DNA from: Bacteroidia bacterium
GTDB taxonomy: Bacteria; Bacteroidota; Bacteroidia; AKYH767-A; OLB10
DNA length: 35,961 nucleotides
Direction of reading: 5' to 3'
Assembly (NCBI GenBank): GCA_017995075.1
Contig: JAGOJO010000023.1
Span: forward strand, 1 to 35,961
The notes below the pieces were generated by a model, which saw only the letters and a list, made by a program, of their open reading frames with translations, was not told where the DNA came from and ran no database searches. Every line of letters starts with the position of its first letter. Position 1 is the stretch's first letter. The position numbers were made by a program, and so were the translations under genes. This document shows, one piece after another, positions 26,030 to 35,159 of this stretch.

Positions 26030-27040
26030 ATGATTAAAAAATGCATAACATTCCTTTTCCTTCTTCTCTTCCTCCGGGAAGTGCAGGGACAGGACTTGCA
26101 TTTTTCACAATTCATGTATTCTCCCTTAAACGGCAACGCTGCCAACGCCGGATTCTTCGACGGAGATTTACGGGCAGGAGCACTTCATCGCCGCCAATGG
26201 GGATCCATCACAGTCCCTTATAAAACATTCTCTGCAGCCGCTGATGCAGGCATGAATCTATTCACAGATAAACTGCCGGGTGTCGGAGCAGGAATTCTCT
26301 TTAACCATGATCAGGCCGGCGACGGACAACTCACCAACCTCGATGTCAGACTCCATCTTTCCTATCGGTTAAGCCTTACCGAAGATTCCGTTCATTTTAT
26401 ACGTGCAGGTATTATGGGAGGATTTACGCAGCGAAACATTGACTTCAACGAGCTCACCTTTGACGAACAGTTCGATGGAGATGCCTGGGATCCATTAGCA
26501 CCAAACGGAGAAACTTTCGCACGGAACACCACCTCCTGGATGGATCTGGGAGCAGGTATTGGCTGGGATATGATCAACGAACGATCCAGATGGCAGGCAG
26601 GAATATCTGCTACTCATCTTAACCGACCCAATCAAAGTTTTTACAATACACCTGTGAAGCGTCCGGTACTCTGGCAATTTAATCTGGCCTCAGCCATTGC
26701 CATCAATGAAACATTCACGCTTGCGCCGGCTGCTGTATTTATGTTACAGGAAAAATTTACACAGTTAAACTTCGGAGCAGAAGGACGTATTCAGATGCAG
26801 GAAGAGAAGAATAAAAAGTATGCCATCGGACTCGGACTTCATTACCGGCTTCAGGATGCACTTATCCCTTCCGTAGCATTGTACTGGAGTAAATTCAGGT
26901 TCGGTTTTTCCTATGATATCAACACCTCCGGACTCCGTCAGGTCAGCAATGGCCGAGGTGGTCCTGAATTCAGTCTCACTTATATCACCCGGAAAATAAA
27001 AGCCAGGCCACAACGCAGCGTCATATGTCCCGTGTACTAA
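26030..27040 (+). CDS. PorP/SprF family T9SS outer-membrane protein
   Basis: 336 aa. A signal peptide ends near EVQGQ, followed by the family opening DLHFSQFMYSPLNGNAANAGFFDGD and a series of amphipathic beta strands ending SFGFSYDINTSGL-like and EFSLTYITRK. PorP/SprF proteins are beta-barrels of the outer membrane; SprF is needed for export or anchoring of the type B adhesin SprB. Here the gene lies between type B-sorted proteins and overlaps the next gene by 16 bp, so it most likely serves those cargos specifically. Confidence 0.92.
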   Translation: MIKKCITFLFLLLFLREVQGQDLHFSQFMYSPLNGNAANAGFFDGDLRAGALHRRQWGSITVPYKTFSAAADAGMNLFTDKLPGVGAGILFNHDQAGDGQLTNLDVRLHLSYRLSLTEDSVHFIRAGIMGGFTQRNIDFNELTFDEQFDGDAWDPLAPNGETFARNTTSWMDLGAGIGWDMINERSRWQAGISATHLNRPNQSFYNTPVKRPVLWQFNLASAIAINETFTLAPAAVFMLQEKFTQLNFGAEGRIQMQEEKNKKYAIGLGLHYRLQDALIPSVALYWSKFRFGFSYDINTSGLRQVSNGRGGPEFSLTYITRKIKARPQRSVICPVY

Positions 27041-29031
27041 GCAAACTATTTCTTATCGCACTGCTGCTCACTGTTAGCGGACAATTAAACGCGCAATCAA
27101 AAAACGCCTATCTCCGCGCCGGCGATGATTGCATGGCCAAGAATGATCCCTTTTGTGCAATCGGTCACTATAAAGCCGCACTGGATTATGCCGAAGATGC
27201 TGATGTTTATGCACGACTTTGTGCAGGAGAAAAAGCTTTACACAACTACAAAGAAGCCATCAACTGGGCCATACGATGTATGCAAAAAGTGAATGGCCTT
27301 GAAGAAAAGATATCTATCTATCAGCAAACGGCAGACCTATATAAACGAACCGGGAATTTCACTGCAGCCCAATCCTGCATCGACACATTGCTACGCATCG
27401 ACACCGCTCGCAATGAGTATTGGAAACAGCTTAAAGCAGATTATACCATCGCAGAAAATGTTTTTGCTGATACATTATCACTTCAACTCATCCATGAACC
27501 CGGTGATGTAAACACGGCATACTCAGATTTTGCGCCGGCAGCATTGGGTGATTCACTCCTGATCTACTCCTCCCTTCGTTACAGTATACCTGACGTAAGT
27601 GAGAAAATTTCTACATCACGAATTGCAACTATCAATACCAAACAGGCCAACAGAGCGAAATCGGTGCTGCTTCCTCCCGTCATTAATCAGGCTTCCTTCA
27701 ATGATGCCAATGCCACGATCAGTGCGGATGGTAAAATCATGATCTTCTCTCGCTGCCTTTACGACGATGCGGGAAAATTGCGCTGTGCCCTCTATGAATC
27801 CAAATTGAAAAACGGACAATGGACCGAAGCAATTAAGCTCAGCAGTGAAATTAATCCCAACGGAAAATCAAGTACACAACCCTGCATAGCCACAAATAAA
27901 TCTGAAGGGTATTTATTGTTTTTCTCCAGTGATAAAAGCGGAGGCAATGGAGGAATGGACATTTGGATAACACAGCGATTAGGAGATAATAAATACAGCA
28001 AACCGGAAAATGCCGGCAAAAAAGTAAATACAGCCGGCGATGAATGGACACCGTTTTACGACGTAGAGCTTGATTCACTTTACTTCGCCGGAGAACGAAC
28101 TTATGGACTCGGCGGATTAGATCTATACCAGATTTCCTATTCCAAAATTAAATCCGACTCCACCCGATTATTGCCGCAACCCTACAACAGCGGATACAAT
28201 GATTTGTATTACACACGCAGTTACGGTGCCGAATTCAAAACCTATCTTGTTACCAATCGTCCGCCTGCAACCCGTCTTAACGGTTCCTCTTGCTGCTATG
28301 ACATTTTCAGGTTAGAACCACTGCCACCGCCAGTTGTTGATACAGCCACCGTTATTGACTCTATTCCGGTGCTGGTTGCTAACAATTCTTCAAATTCGGG
28401 GCTTCCGGATTTTAAAGACAGTACATTCATATCCAAATTCAGCGCCCTTCCCGCCACTGAACAACTCAGTTATATCCGTGCTGCTTTCCCCATACGGCTG
28501 TATTTTGACAATGACCATCCCGACCCCAGAAGTGGATTATCGACTACAAAATCAGTTTATGATGTACTGGCAATCAATTATCTAAAGAAAAAAGAGGAAT
28601 ACATTCGTCAACAGTCATCGGATAGTCTCATTGCTGGTATCACTCACTTTTTCGATGATTCTGTCTCCACCAACTTCGACAAACTTGAGCGTTTCACCCT
28701 ATTATTAACCGAAGTGCTTAAAAAACCGAATTTAAAGTTGAAAATCACCATAACCGGTAGTGCCAGTCCTTTGGCCGAAAGCCGTTATAACGTAATTTTG
28801 TCGAACCGAAGAATCCGGAGTCTGGAGAACTATTGGCGGCGTTGGAAGAATGGTGAGTTGAGCCAGGCCTTTACCGGAAATAAGCTGGAGATTGTTTTCA
28901 TCCCGGCCGGTGAAGAAAAAGCCCAGAGCGGAGTCAGTGATAATATCAAGGACCTCTCCCGATCTGTTTACAGCAGAGATGCAGCGCTAGAGAGAAGAAT
29001 TGAATTATCAGAGATAGAAATTATTGAATGA
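27025..29031 (+). CDS. PorE-like protein: TPR, beta-propeller and OmpA-like domain
   Basis: 668 aa with a signal peptide (MSRVLSKLFLIALLLTVSG..., ending NAQ). TPR-like helices occupy ~25-130 (NAYLRAGDDCMAKNDPFCAIGHYKAAL is the first). PD40/WD40-like propeller blades follow at ~180-430 (NDANATISADGKIMIFSR, YLLFFSSDKSGGNGGMDIW, LGGLDLYQISY). A Pro-rich linker leads to a C-terminal OmpA-like domain (~490-668: IRLYFDNDHPDP, ITGSASPLAESRYNVILSNRRIRS). PorE has the same order but with a carboxypeptidase-regulatory-like domain before OmpA, which I do not see here. The OmpA part would bind peptidoglycan and anchor the neighbouring PorP/SprF barrel. It overlaps both neighbouring genes. Confidence 0.85.
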   Translation: MSRVLSKLFLIALLLTVSGQLNAQSKNAYLRAGDDCMAKNDPFCAIGHYKAALDYAEDADVYARLCAGEKALHNYKEAINWAIRCMQKVNGLEEKISIYQQTADLYKRTGNFTAAQSCIDTLLRIDTARNEYWKQLKADYTIAENVFADTLSLQLIHEPGDVNTAYSDFAPAALGDSLLIYSSLRYSIPDVSEKISTSRIATINTKQANRAKSVLLPPVINQASFNDANATISADGKIMIFSRCLYDDAGKLRCALYESKLKNGQWTEAIKLSSEINPNGKSSTQPCIATNKSEGYLLFFSSDKSGGNGGMDIWITQRLGDNKYSKPENAGKKVNTAGDEWTPFYDVELDSLYFAGERTYGLGGLDLYQISYSKIKSDSTRLLPQPYNSGYNDLYYTRSYGAEFKTYLVTNRPPATRLNGSSCCYDIFRLEPLPPPVVDTATVIDSIPVLVANNSSNSGLPDFKDSTFISKFSALPATEQLSYIRAAFPIRLYFDNDHPDPRSGLSTTKSVYDVLAINYLKKKEEYIRQQSSDSLIAGITHFFDDSVSTNFDKLERFTLLLTEVLKKPNLKLKITITGSASPLAESRYNVILSNRRIRSLENYWRRWKNGELSQAFTGNKLEIVFIPAGEEKAQSGVSDNIKDLSRSVYSRDAALERRIELSEIEIIE

Positions 29032-30674
29032 ACAAGATCCGAAATGCCTTTGTAATATTGTTCCTCCTGTTGGGACAAGTACAGTTAATGGCGCAGAACC
29101 TGGTACCAAATCCGGGTTTTGAAACATTACTGGGGACACCTACTGCGGCGGGGCAATGGAATCTTGCTCAACCCTGGCAGGGACTTAATACCACACCCGA
29201 TTTATACATTACCGGAGGTCCGAGTGCATTTACCAACCCCTGTGATGATATTGACATCCCTTATAACTCCGGTGGATTTTGTCCGGAAAGAACAACAGGT
29301 TCGAGTTACATGGGACTTCAATTCGACCTCAACAACAATTACCGCGAGTACCTCACTATTCCGTTAACTGTTCCCCTGAATGCAGGAGATATTTACCGTA
29401 TTGATTTTTATTTACAACTTGCCGACAGCGCCCGTTATTCCTGCAACCGAATTGGTGCATTACTGACAAATAATATTCCAGTACAACCAGGCACAGGAGT
29501 AATCAACTTTCTGCCGCAGCTGGAAACAGTGGCTCAGATGACTGATACTTCGCAATGGATTTTGATCACCGGAGTTATGCAGGCTGCAGGAGGAGAGAAT
29601 TACATCACGTTGGGTGTTTTCCGGAACGACTCTGATCCGCTACTTCAAAAAACCGATCGTGGAAATCAAAATCCGATTTGCACTGATATTGGAGGAAGTG
29701 CATACTATTATTTCGATGATATTGCCGTAACACCGGTGAATGTGACTATCAACATTGAAGGAGATACGATCCTTTGTCCGAATGAAACCACAGTACTGAC
29801 CGCCGATTGCAATGTACCATTCTGGTGGAGCGACTCCAACGATCCAACGGATACTATCAGTCTTGCAGTTGACATCATCCTCACTCCTCCTGTCCCAACA
29901 ACCTATTATCTCAACACCGGATACGGCATCGACAGTGTACTGGTAGATATTGTGAATCCGCCGGTATTTGATTTAGGCAACGATACATTACTCTGCGAAG
30001 GAGATACAATTCTGCTGGATGCTACTGCTCCGGATGGAATACTCTATACCTGGTCAACCGGAGATACTTCGGCTGTGCTGGCCGTTACAGATACCGGAAC
30101 ATACACGGTATTGGTTGACAACGCAGGTTGTGCCGTTGAAGACAGCGTACAGATTCCCGGTTTTCTCAGTAACCCTGAGTTGAGTCTGGGAGAAGATTCC
30201 CTTTACTGCTTCTTCTACAACGATACACTTGAGTTGGACGGAGGTCCCGGACTCGCATGGTTATGGTTACCTACCTTAGAGACATCACAAACGATCAGCA
30301 TACTTCAACCCGCTGTATACACTGTAATCAGCACCCGTACCAACGGATGTACCCGCTCTGCAACTCTTGAAGTTTCAGAAGTTTGTGAACCCAATATTTT
30401 TGTCCCGAGTGCCTTCTCACCAGACGATGATGGCATCAACGATATCTATCGACCATCCGTAAGGAATGTCACTTTGTATAATTTCAGAGTATTGAATCGC
30501 AGAGGGCAAACGGTTTTTTATTCAGAAGATCCACTAGCCGGATGGGACGGTAAATTTGAAGGACAAGATGCTCCCATTGGAGTATATGTGTACCGACTCA
30601 ACTACCAGGGCTTTGACAGTGATGGTATCAAAGTCAAAAAGAAAATGTTAGGAACTGTTACATTAATCCGGTAA
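29028..30674 (+). CDS. Secreted Ig-like protein with T9SS type B sorting domain
   Basis: 548 aa; its ATG overlaps the previous stop (ATGA). A signal peptide (MNKIRNAFVILFLLLGQVQLMAQ) is followed by a jelly-roll, carbohydrate-binding-like domain (~24-240: LVPNPGFE, RIDFYLQLADSA, YYFDDIAVTPV). Two or three Ig-like repeats come next (DLGNDTLLCEGDTILLDA, YTWSTGDTSAVL, GTYTVLVDNAGC). The type B C-terminal domain ends the protein (FVPSAFSPDDDGIND, VLNRRGQTVFY, GWDGKFEG, GVYVYRL). By family it is a T9SS cargo at the surface. Sharing an operon with PorP/SprF and the PorE-like protein suggests it uses them for export or display. The carbohydrate-binding role is inference. Confidence 0.9.
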   Translation: MNKIRNAFVILFLLLGQVQLMAQNLVPNPGFETLLGTPTAAGQWNLAQPWQGLNTTPDLYITGGPSAFTNPCDDIDIPYNSGGFCPERTTGSSYMGLQFDLNNNYREYLTIPLTVPLNAGDIYRIDFYLQLADSARYSCNRIGALLTNNIPVQPGTGVINFLPQLETVAQMTDTSQWILITGVMQAAGGENYITLGVFRNDSDPLLQKTDRGNQNPICTDIGGSAYYYFDDIAVTPVNVTINIEGDTILCPNETTVLTADCNVPFWWSDSNDPTDTISLAVDIILTPPVPTTYYLNTGYGIDSVLVDIVNPPVFDLGNDTLLCEGDTILLDATAPDGILYTWSTGDTSAVLAVTDTGTYTVLVDNAGCAVEDSVQIPGFLSNPELSLGEDSLYCFFYNDTLELDGGPGLAWLWLPTLETSQTISILQPAVYTVISTRTNGCTRSATLEVSEVCEPNIFVPSAFSPDDDGINDIYRPSVRNVTLYNFRVLNRRGQTVFYSEDPLAGWDGKFEGQDAPIGVYVYRLNYQGFDSDGIKVKKKMLGTVTLIR

Positions 30675-30727
30675 ATTCGTTTTCAGGCGTGGAACAGCAA
30701 CAGGAACATACCTCCAGAACGACTACA

Positions 30728-31492
30728 ATGATCGGAGCGGAATTACGTGTCTTATTGGTAGATGATAATAAAGTCAACCAGTTTTTAGGGAAACGTATTC
30801 TCAATAACCTTGGCATTACTTTAATCGATGTAGCTGGCAGCGGACACGAAGCACTTCAGAAGATCAGCGAAAAACCATTTGATGTACTGCTCACCGACGT
30901 AGAAATGCCCGGTATGACCGGCTACGAACTCAGCAAGCAGATCCGCAGCACCGAAACAGCAGAGAGCCGACTAACGATCATCGCTCTAACAGCCAACGCC
31001 TCTGACGAAGACCGCGACAATGCCATCCAGGCCGGAATTGACGACTATTTAACCAAGCCTTATAGTCCACAGGATTTACTTGATGTACTAAAGAAATACA
31101 CCATCAACCGCAAACATCTGGTGATGGAAGAAATCAAGCCCACCGAAGGGAACGGCATTGAAAAACTCTACGCTGTATTTAACCATAACACCCACGATGT
31201 AAATCAATTTCTCAAGATGTTACATCAGCAATTGCCGGCACTCATCCATGAAATCAGCAACGGTTTGAATCAGGACCAACGCGACATTGCCTACAATGCA
31301 GCACATAAACTGAAATCACCTGTAAAAATGCTCTCCGGTGAAATTTTTACTGAAGAGTTTTCGAAGTTTACGGAATCGCTGCGTAACGGATTACCATTAG
31401 ATCAGGCAAGGACCACTTTTCAGGAGTTGGAAAAAGAACTCGAAGGACTGCTTTCCATGATCAACAGTGAGCTTGAAAAAAACGGACAATAA
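30728..31492 (+). CDS. Phosphorelay protein: receiver (REC) plus histidine phosphotransfer (HPt) domain
   Basis: 254 aa from ATG 30728 (MIGAELRVLLVDDN); a GTG at 30689 would add 13 residues. In the longer numbering the receiver has D25/D26, phospho-acceptor Asp70 (LLTDVEMPGMTG), Thr101 and Lys123 (YLTKPYS). After a short linker the C-terminal HPt domain has His206 in NAAHKLKSP. There is no kinase or output domain, so it should shuttle phosphate in a multistep relay with a hybrid kinase encoded elsewhere. It lies just after the type B secretion module on the same strand, without a visible terminator between them. Confidence 0.9.
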   Translation: MIGAELRVLLVDDNKVNQFLGKRILNNLGITLIDVAGSGHEALQKISEKPFDVLLTDVEMPGMTGYELSKQIRSTETAESRLTIIALTANASDEDRDNAIQAGIDDYLTKPYSPQDLLDVLKKYTINRKHLVMEEIKPTEGNGIEKLYAVFNHNTHDVNQFLKMLHQQLPALIHEISNGLNQDQRDIAYNAAHKLKSPVKMLSGEIFTEEFSKFTESLRNGLPLDQARTTFQELEKELEGLLSMINSELEKNGQ

Positions 31493-31510
31493 TCTTTTTT
31501 AACGGTCAAT

Positions 31511-31545
31511 AAAAAACCCCATGGAATAAACCACGGGGCCTTTTT
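31511..31545. terminator. Bidirectional intrinsic terminator
   Basis: AAAAAA, CCCC-A-TGG (31517-31524), loop AATAAA, CCA-C-GGGG (31531-31538), then CCTTTTT. The stem has one A-C mismatch. It lies between the convergent REC-HPt and DUF3276 genes and has A- and T-tracts on both sides. Confidence 0.75.
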
Positions 31546-31561
31546 AAGTATTTAATCGGGA

Positions 31562-31921
31562 TTATTTCCCTAAATCATCAAATTCAAGACCAGAGTATCC
31601 GATATTGTTTTCGGCATATTCTGCAGAAACCGGAGCTGAGGCCTGAGGCGTATCGTGAGAACCCCGATTTTTAATATAGTCTAAAGCTTCTGCAAAACCT
31701 TCAGAGAACTTATCGAAATCTTCTTTATAGAGGAAGAGTTTATGCTTCTCGAATATCGGACGATCTTCACTCTCTCCCGGTTTCTTTTTACTCTCTGTGA
31801 TAGTGATGTAAAAATCATTGGCGCGGGTCGATTTTACATCGAAGTAGTACGTTCTTTTACCTGCCCTGATACGCTTTGAGAAATGGGCTTCCCGACTATG
31901 CAGGTTGTCGAATTCGGTCAT
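31562..31921 (-). CDS. DUF3276 (PUR family) nucleic-acid-binding protein
   Basis: 119 aa. The PUR-like repeat is seen as FSKRIRAGKRTYYFDVKST, DFYITITESKK and HKLFLYKEDFDKFSEGFAEALDYI, typical of the Bacteroidota DUF3276 proteins, which resemble Pur-alpha and are expected to bind single-stranded nucleic acid. The last ~30 residues are a low-complexity acidic tail ending in GLEFDDLGK. It is usually a single-copy conserved gene. No signal peptide; cytoplasmic. Confidence 0.9.
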   Translation of the reverse strand: MTEFDNLHSREAHFSKRIRAGKRTYYFDVKSTRANDFYITITESKKKPGESEDRPIFEKHKLFLYKEDFDKFSEGFAEALDYIKNRGSHDTPQASAPVSAEYAENNIGYSGLEFDDLGK

Positions 31922-32017
31922 AATGTATAGTTTGATACGTGAAGCAAGATTAATAAAAATAATTTGAATAGTGAAACCTGACCAAAAAAATTAACAGGGG
32001 GTTAAAAACAGCCCCAT

Positions 32018-33832
32018 TTACTTCTCCACATCAACTCCGTTAGCCATTGAAGTTTTATTTTCTTTCAATTGCAACTCGAATAACTGCCGGTACAATCCAT
32101 TCCGTGCCAACAATGATTCGTGTGTTCCCTCCTCTGCCAGGCGCCCTTCCTCCAACACCAGAATACGGTTGCAGGCTTTCACTGTTGCCACACGATGACT
32201 CACCAAAACGGAGGTTTTCCCCTTCATGATATTTGTCAGATTCGACAATATTTTTTCCTCCGTAATTGTATCCACGGCCGAAAGGCAATCATCAAAAATC
32301 AACACATCGGGATTCCGGATAATTGCACGAGCGATAGAAACACGTTGCTTTTGTCCACCCGAAAGAGTGATTCCCCTTTCGCCCACCATCGTATCAAACT
32401 TTAACGGAAACTGTACGATATTATCATACACCACTGCAGCACGGGCGGCCTCCTCAACAGCTTTCTCCTCTACCTTACCCTCTAAACCGAAAGCAATATT
32501 TTCCTTAATCGTATCCGAGAATAAAAACACATCCTGCGGCACACAACCAATCTGTTTACGATAATCATCCAGATGCAATGACCTCAAAGGTTGACCATCG
32601 ATCAGCACCTCTCCATTCACCGGATCAACCAAACGAAGGAGCACATTCACCAGTGTAGATTTTCCTGAACCTGTTCGGCCGATAACACCCACCGACTCAC
32701 CAGCACTAATTTTAAAACTCACATTTTCCAGGGCAAAATTCCGATCAGCATCATACTTCACCGACACATTTCTGAACTCCAGATTACCCTCAATATGTTT
32801 ACAAGGCAAATCACCAGATACGATTCCGGGCTCCTCTTTCAGAAATTCGTTAAGGCGTTGCTGTGAGGCGGCTGCACGCTGAATAATTGAAATCACCCAA
32901 CCCAGTGAAGCCACCGGCCAGGTCAACATATTCACATAAATTACAAACTCCGCAATATTCCCCACAGTAATATTCCCTTTGATTACTTCCAGACCACCTA
33001 CATAAATTGTAAGAATAGTACTCACACCCACCAGCAACAGCATTGTCGGCATAAACATCGCATTCACCTTCACCAATTCCATCGACAAATTGCTGTACGC
33101 CTCTGTTTGCTGCTTATATGCACCCAGATATTGTTTTTCGCGGGCATAGGCCTTTATCAATCGTATTCCGGAAAACGCCTCTTGCACAAACGTACTCAAG
33201 TCAGATAATTTCTCCTGCACTGCTTCGCTCTTCCTGTTAATCCTGTCGTGCACATAATACACCAGCATCGACATCACCGGCAAAGGAATCAACACAAAAG
33301 TTGCCAATCGGGCATTCACCGAATACATCGCCCAGATCACCAGGACAAACATCACCAGCAGGTTAATGGAATACATAATTGCCGGCCCCACATACATCCG
33401 TACCCTGCCCACATCTTCCGAAATCCGGTTCATCAGATCACCGGTATTGTTACGGTTATAAAAATCCAGACCCAACCGCTGATAATGACCAAACACCTCA
33501 TTTTTCATATCATATTCGATATGTCGCGACATCACAATAATTGTTTGCCGCATAAAAAACATAAAAATGCCCTTCATCAATGCCATGCTCAGCACCAATA
33601 CGCCAAACAATAAAATATTAAACACCAACGATTTATACACACTTTCCTGCGAAGAATAGCCATCCAGCAAATGATAGGTATCGATATTCGCCGCCACCAC
33701 ATCCAGCGCATTACGCGTCAGCTGAGCCGGAAAAATGCCAAACAGGTTAGAAATGGTCACAAACAAAATTCCACCCAGCAGATGCCATTTATACTTTAAA
33801 AAATATTTATTGAGCGACTGAAGTTCTTTCAC
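32018..33832 (-). CDS. ABC exporter half-transporter (fused membrane and ATPase domains), MdlA/YheI-like
   Basis: 604 aa. Six membrane helices are expected in the N-terminal ~320 residues (WHLLGGILFVTISNLFGIF, LLVMFVLVIWAMYSV, LLLVGVSTILTIYVGG). The ATPase has Walker A GRTGSGKST (~383-391), a Q loop, signature LSGGQKQRVSIARA (~487) and Walker B VLIFDDCLSAVD (~508), then the switch His in LVSHR. The second acidic residue after Walker B is Asp, not Glu. That is typical of the degenerate site in heterodimeric exporters such as MdlA/YheI, so it may pair with another half-transporter encoded elsewhere. Substrate unknown; lipid or drug export by family. Confidence 0.92.
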   Translation of the reverse strand: MKELQSLNKYFLKYKWHLLGGILFVTISNLFGIFPAQLTRNALDVVAANIDTYHLLDGYSSQESVYKSLVFNILLFGVLVLSMALMKGIFMFFMRQTIIVMSRHIEYDMKNEVFGHYQRLGLDFYNRNNTGDLMNRISEDVGRVRMYVGPAIMYSINLLVMFVLVIWAMYSVNARLATFVLIPLPVMSMLVYYVHDRINRKSEAVQEKLSDLSTFVQEAFSGIRLIKAYAREKQYLGAYKQQTEAYSNLSMELVKVNAMFMPTMLLLVGVSTILTIYVGGLEVIKGNITVGNIAEFVIYVNMLTWPVASLGWVISIIQRAAASQQRLNEFLKEEPGIVSGDLPCKHIEGNLEFRNVSVKYDADRNFALENVSFKISAGESVGVIGRTGSGKSTLVNVLLRLVDPVNGEVLIDGQPLRSLHLDDYRKQIGCVPQDVFLFSDTIKENIAFGLEGKVEEKAVEEAARAAVVYDNIVQFPLKFDTMVGERGITLSGGQKQRVSIARAIIRNPDVLIFDDCLSAVDTITEEKILSNLTNIMKGKTSVLVSHRVATVKACNRILVLEEGRLAEEGTHESLLARNGLYRQLFELQLKENKTSMANGVDVEK

Positions 33833-33945
33833 GTGTTATTAACTGATTTTCAGGGGTAAACGAATGGTCGTCGCCACAGAAAATTCACAGGGCATAAAGA
33901 TACTCAATCCTTTCACCACCGATATGACGAATACACTACAAATAT

Positions 33946-33978
33946 TTTGCCCCATACGATTTAAAAAACCTAACTTTG
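33946..33978 (+). promoter_or_regulatory. Bacteroidota-type promoter of leucine dehydrogenase
   Basis: TTTG at 33946-33949 and TAACTTTG at 33971-33978 are separated by 21 nt and match the -33/-7 consensus (TTTG, TAnnTTTG). The ATG at 34003 follows 24 bp after the -7 box. The in-frame TTG at 33976 lies inside the box and is therefore not the start. Confidence 0.7.
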
Positions 33979-34002
33979 CCCACCCAAAAGACAGATAGTT
34001 TC

Positions 34003-35112
34003 ATGATCGACGTGAAAGAAATGAAGGCTGCTACGGCACCGGTAAATACCAATGTTTTTGACAGTGTATCAGGCAGCCGCCATGAGCAGGTTGTTTTCTG
34101 CAACGATCCTGAAACAGGGCTTAAAGCCATCATCGCCATTCATAATACAGTACTGGGCCCTGCGCTCGGAGGCACCCGTATGTGGATGTACAAATCTGAA
34201 GGTGAGGCAGTTAACGACGTACTTCGTCTTTCCCGCGGCATGACTTATAAAGCAGCCATTTCCGGATTGAATCTGGGAGGCGGAAAAGCGGTAATCATCG
34301 GTGACAGCCGTCAGCATAAATCAGAAGCACTCTTCCGTCGTTTTGGACGATTTGTAAACAGTCTGAGCGGAAAATACATTACCGCGGAAGATGTTGGAAC
34401 CAGCACCAAGGACATGGAATATGTAGCCATGGAAACCAAACATGTAACCGGACTTCCGGAAAGCATGGGTGGTGGTGGTGATCCATCTCCGGTAACGGCC
34501 TATGGTGTTTACATGGGCATGAAAGCCTCTGCACAATTCGCCTGGGGTAATGACAATCTTGCCGGTAAAAAAATCGTAGTACAAGGTGTTGGACACGTAG
34601 GAGAAAACCTCGTAAAGAACCTCCGCAAAGAAGGTGCAACTGTTTTTATCACCGACCTGAACGAAGACCAATTAAAGAAAGTATCCACTGAATACGGCGC
34701 CTCAGTTATTGCACCGGATCAGGTATATGACATGGACATGGATATTTACGCTCCATGTGCATTGGGTGCAACACTCAATACAGAAAACATTGGTCGACTC
34801 CGTTGCCAGATTATTGCAGGAGCAGCCAACAACCAGTTAGCCGACGAAACCATTCACGGACCGATGCTGGTAGAAAAAGGGATCATTTACGCCCCTGACT
34901 TCCTCATCAATGCCGGCGGACTCATCAACGTTTATTCCGAACTCATCGGTTACAATCGCCAGCGTGCGCTCTCACAAACGGAGCACATCTATGCTGTAAC
35001 CCTCGAGATTCTGAAGAAAGCCCGCGAAGAAGGTATCTACACACAAGCTGCCGCTACACAGATGGCGGAGAAACGCATTGCCGATATTGGCAAAGTGAAA
35101 TCAAGCATGTAA
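34003..35112 (+). CDS. ldh: Leucine dehydrogenase (Glu/Leu/Phe/Val dehydrogenase family)
   Basis: 369 aa from ATG 34003 (MIDVKEMKAATAP). It catalyses reversible NAD-dependent oxidative deamination of branched-chain amino acids in the cytoplasm. Seen: the catalytic and substrate lysines Lys83 (MTYKAAISG) and Lys95 (LNLGGGKAVI), GPALGGTRM, TAEDVGTSTKDME, and a Rossmann GxGxxG (VVQGVGHVGENLVK). Length and the PCALGATLN and GAANNQLAD phrases fit leucine rather than glutamate dehydrogenase. A strong promoter sits directly upstream. nusB follows 47 bp later on the same strand. Confidence 0.92.
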   Translation: MIDVKEMKAATAPVNTNVFDSVSGSRHEQVVFCNDPETGLKAIIAIHNTVLGPALGGTRMWMYKSEGEAVNDVLRLSRGMTYKAAISGLNLGGGKAVIIGDSRQHKSEALFRRFGRFVNSLSGKYITAEDVGTSTKDMEYVAMETKHVTGLPESMGGGGDPSPVTAYGVYMGMKASAQFAWGNDNLAGKKIVVQGVGHVGENLVKNLRKEGATVFITDLNEDQLKKVSTEYGASVIAPDQVYDMDMDIYAPCALGATLNTENIGRLRCQIIAGAANNQLADETIHGPMLVEKGIIYAPDFLINAGGLINVYSELIGYNRQRALSQTEHIYAVTLEILKKAREEGIYTQAAATQMAEKRIADIGKVKSSM

Positions 35113-35159
35113 TTCAGGACGACCATCGTCCACACACACCTATAACGTTCTTCCATTCC

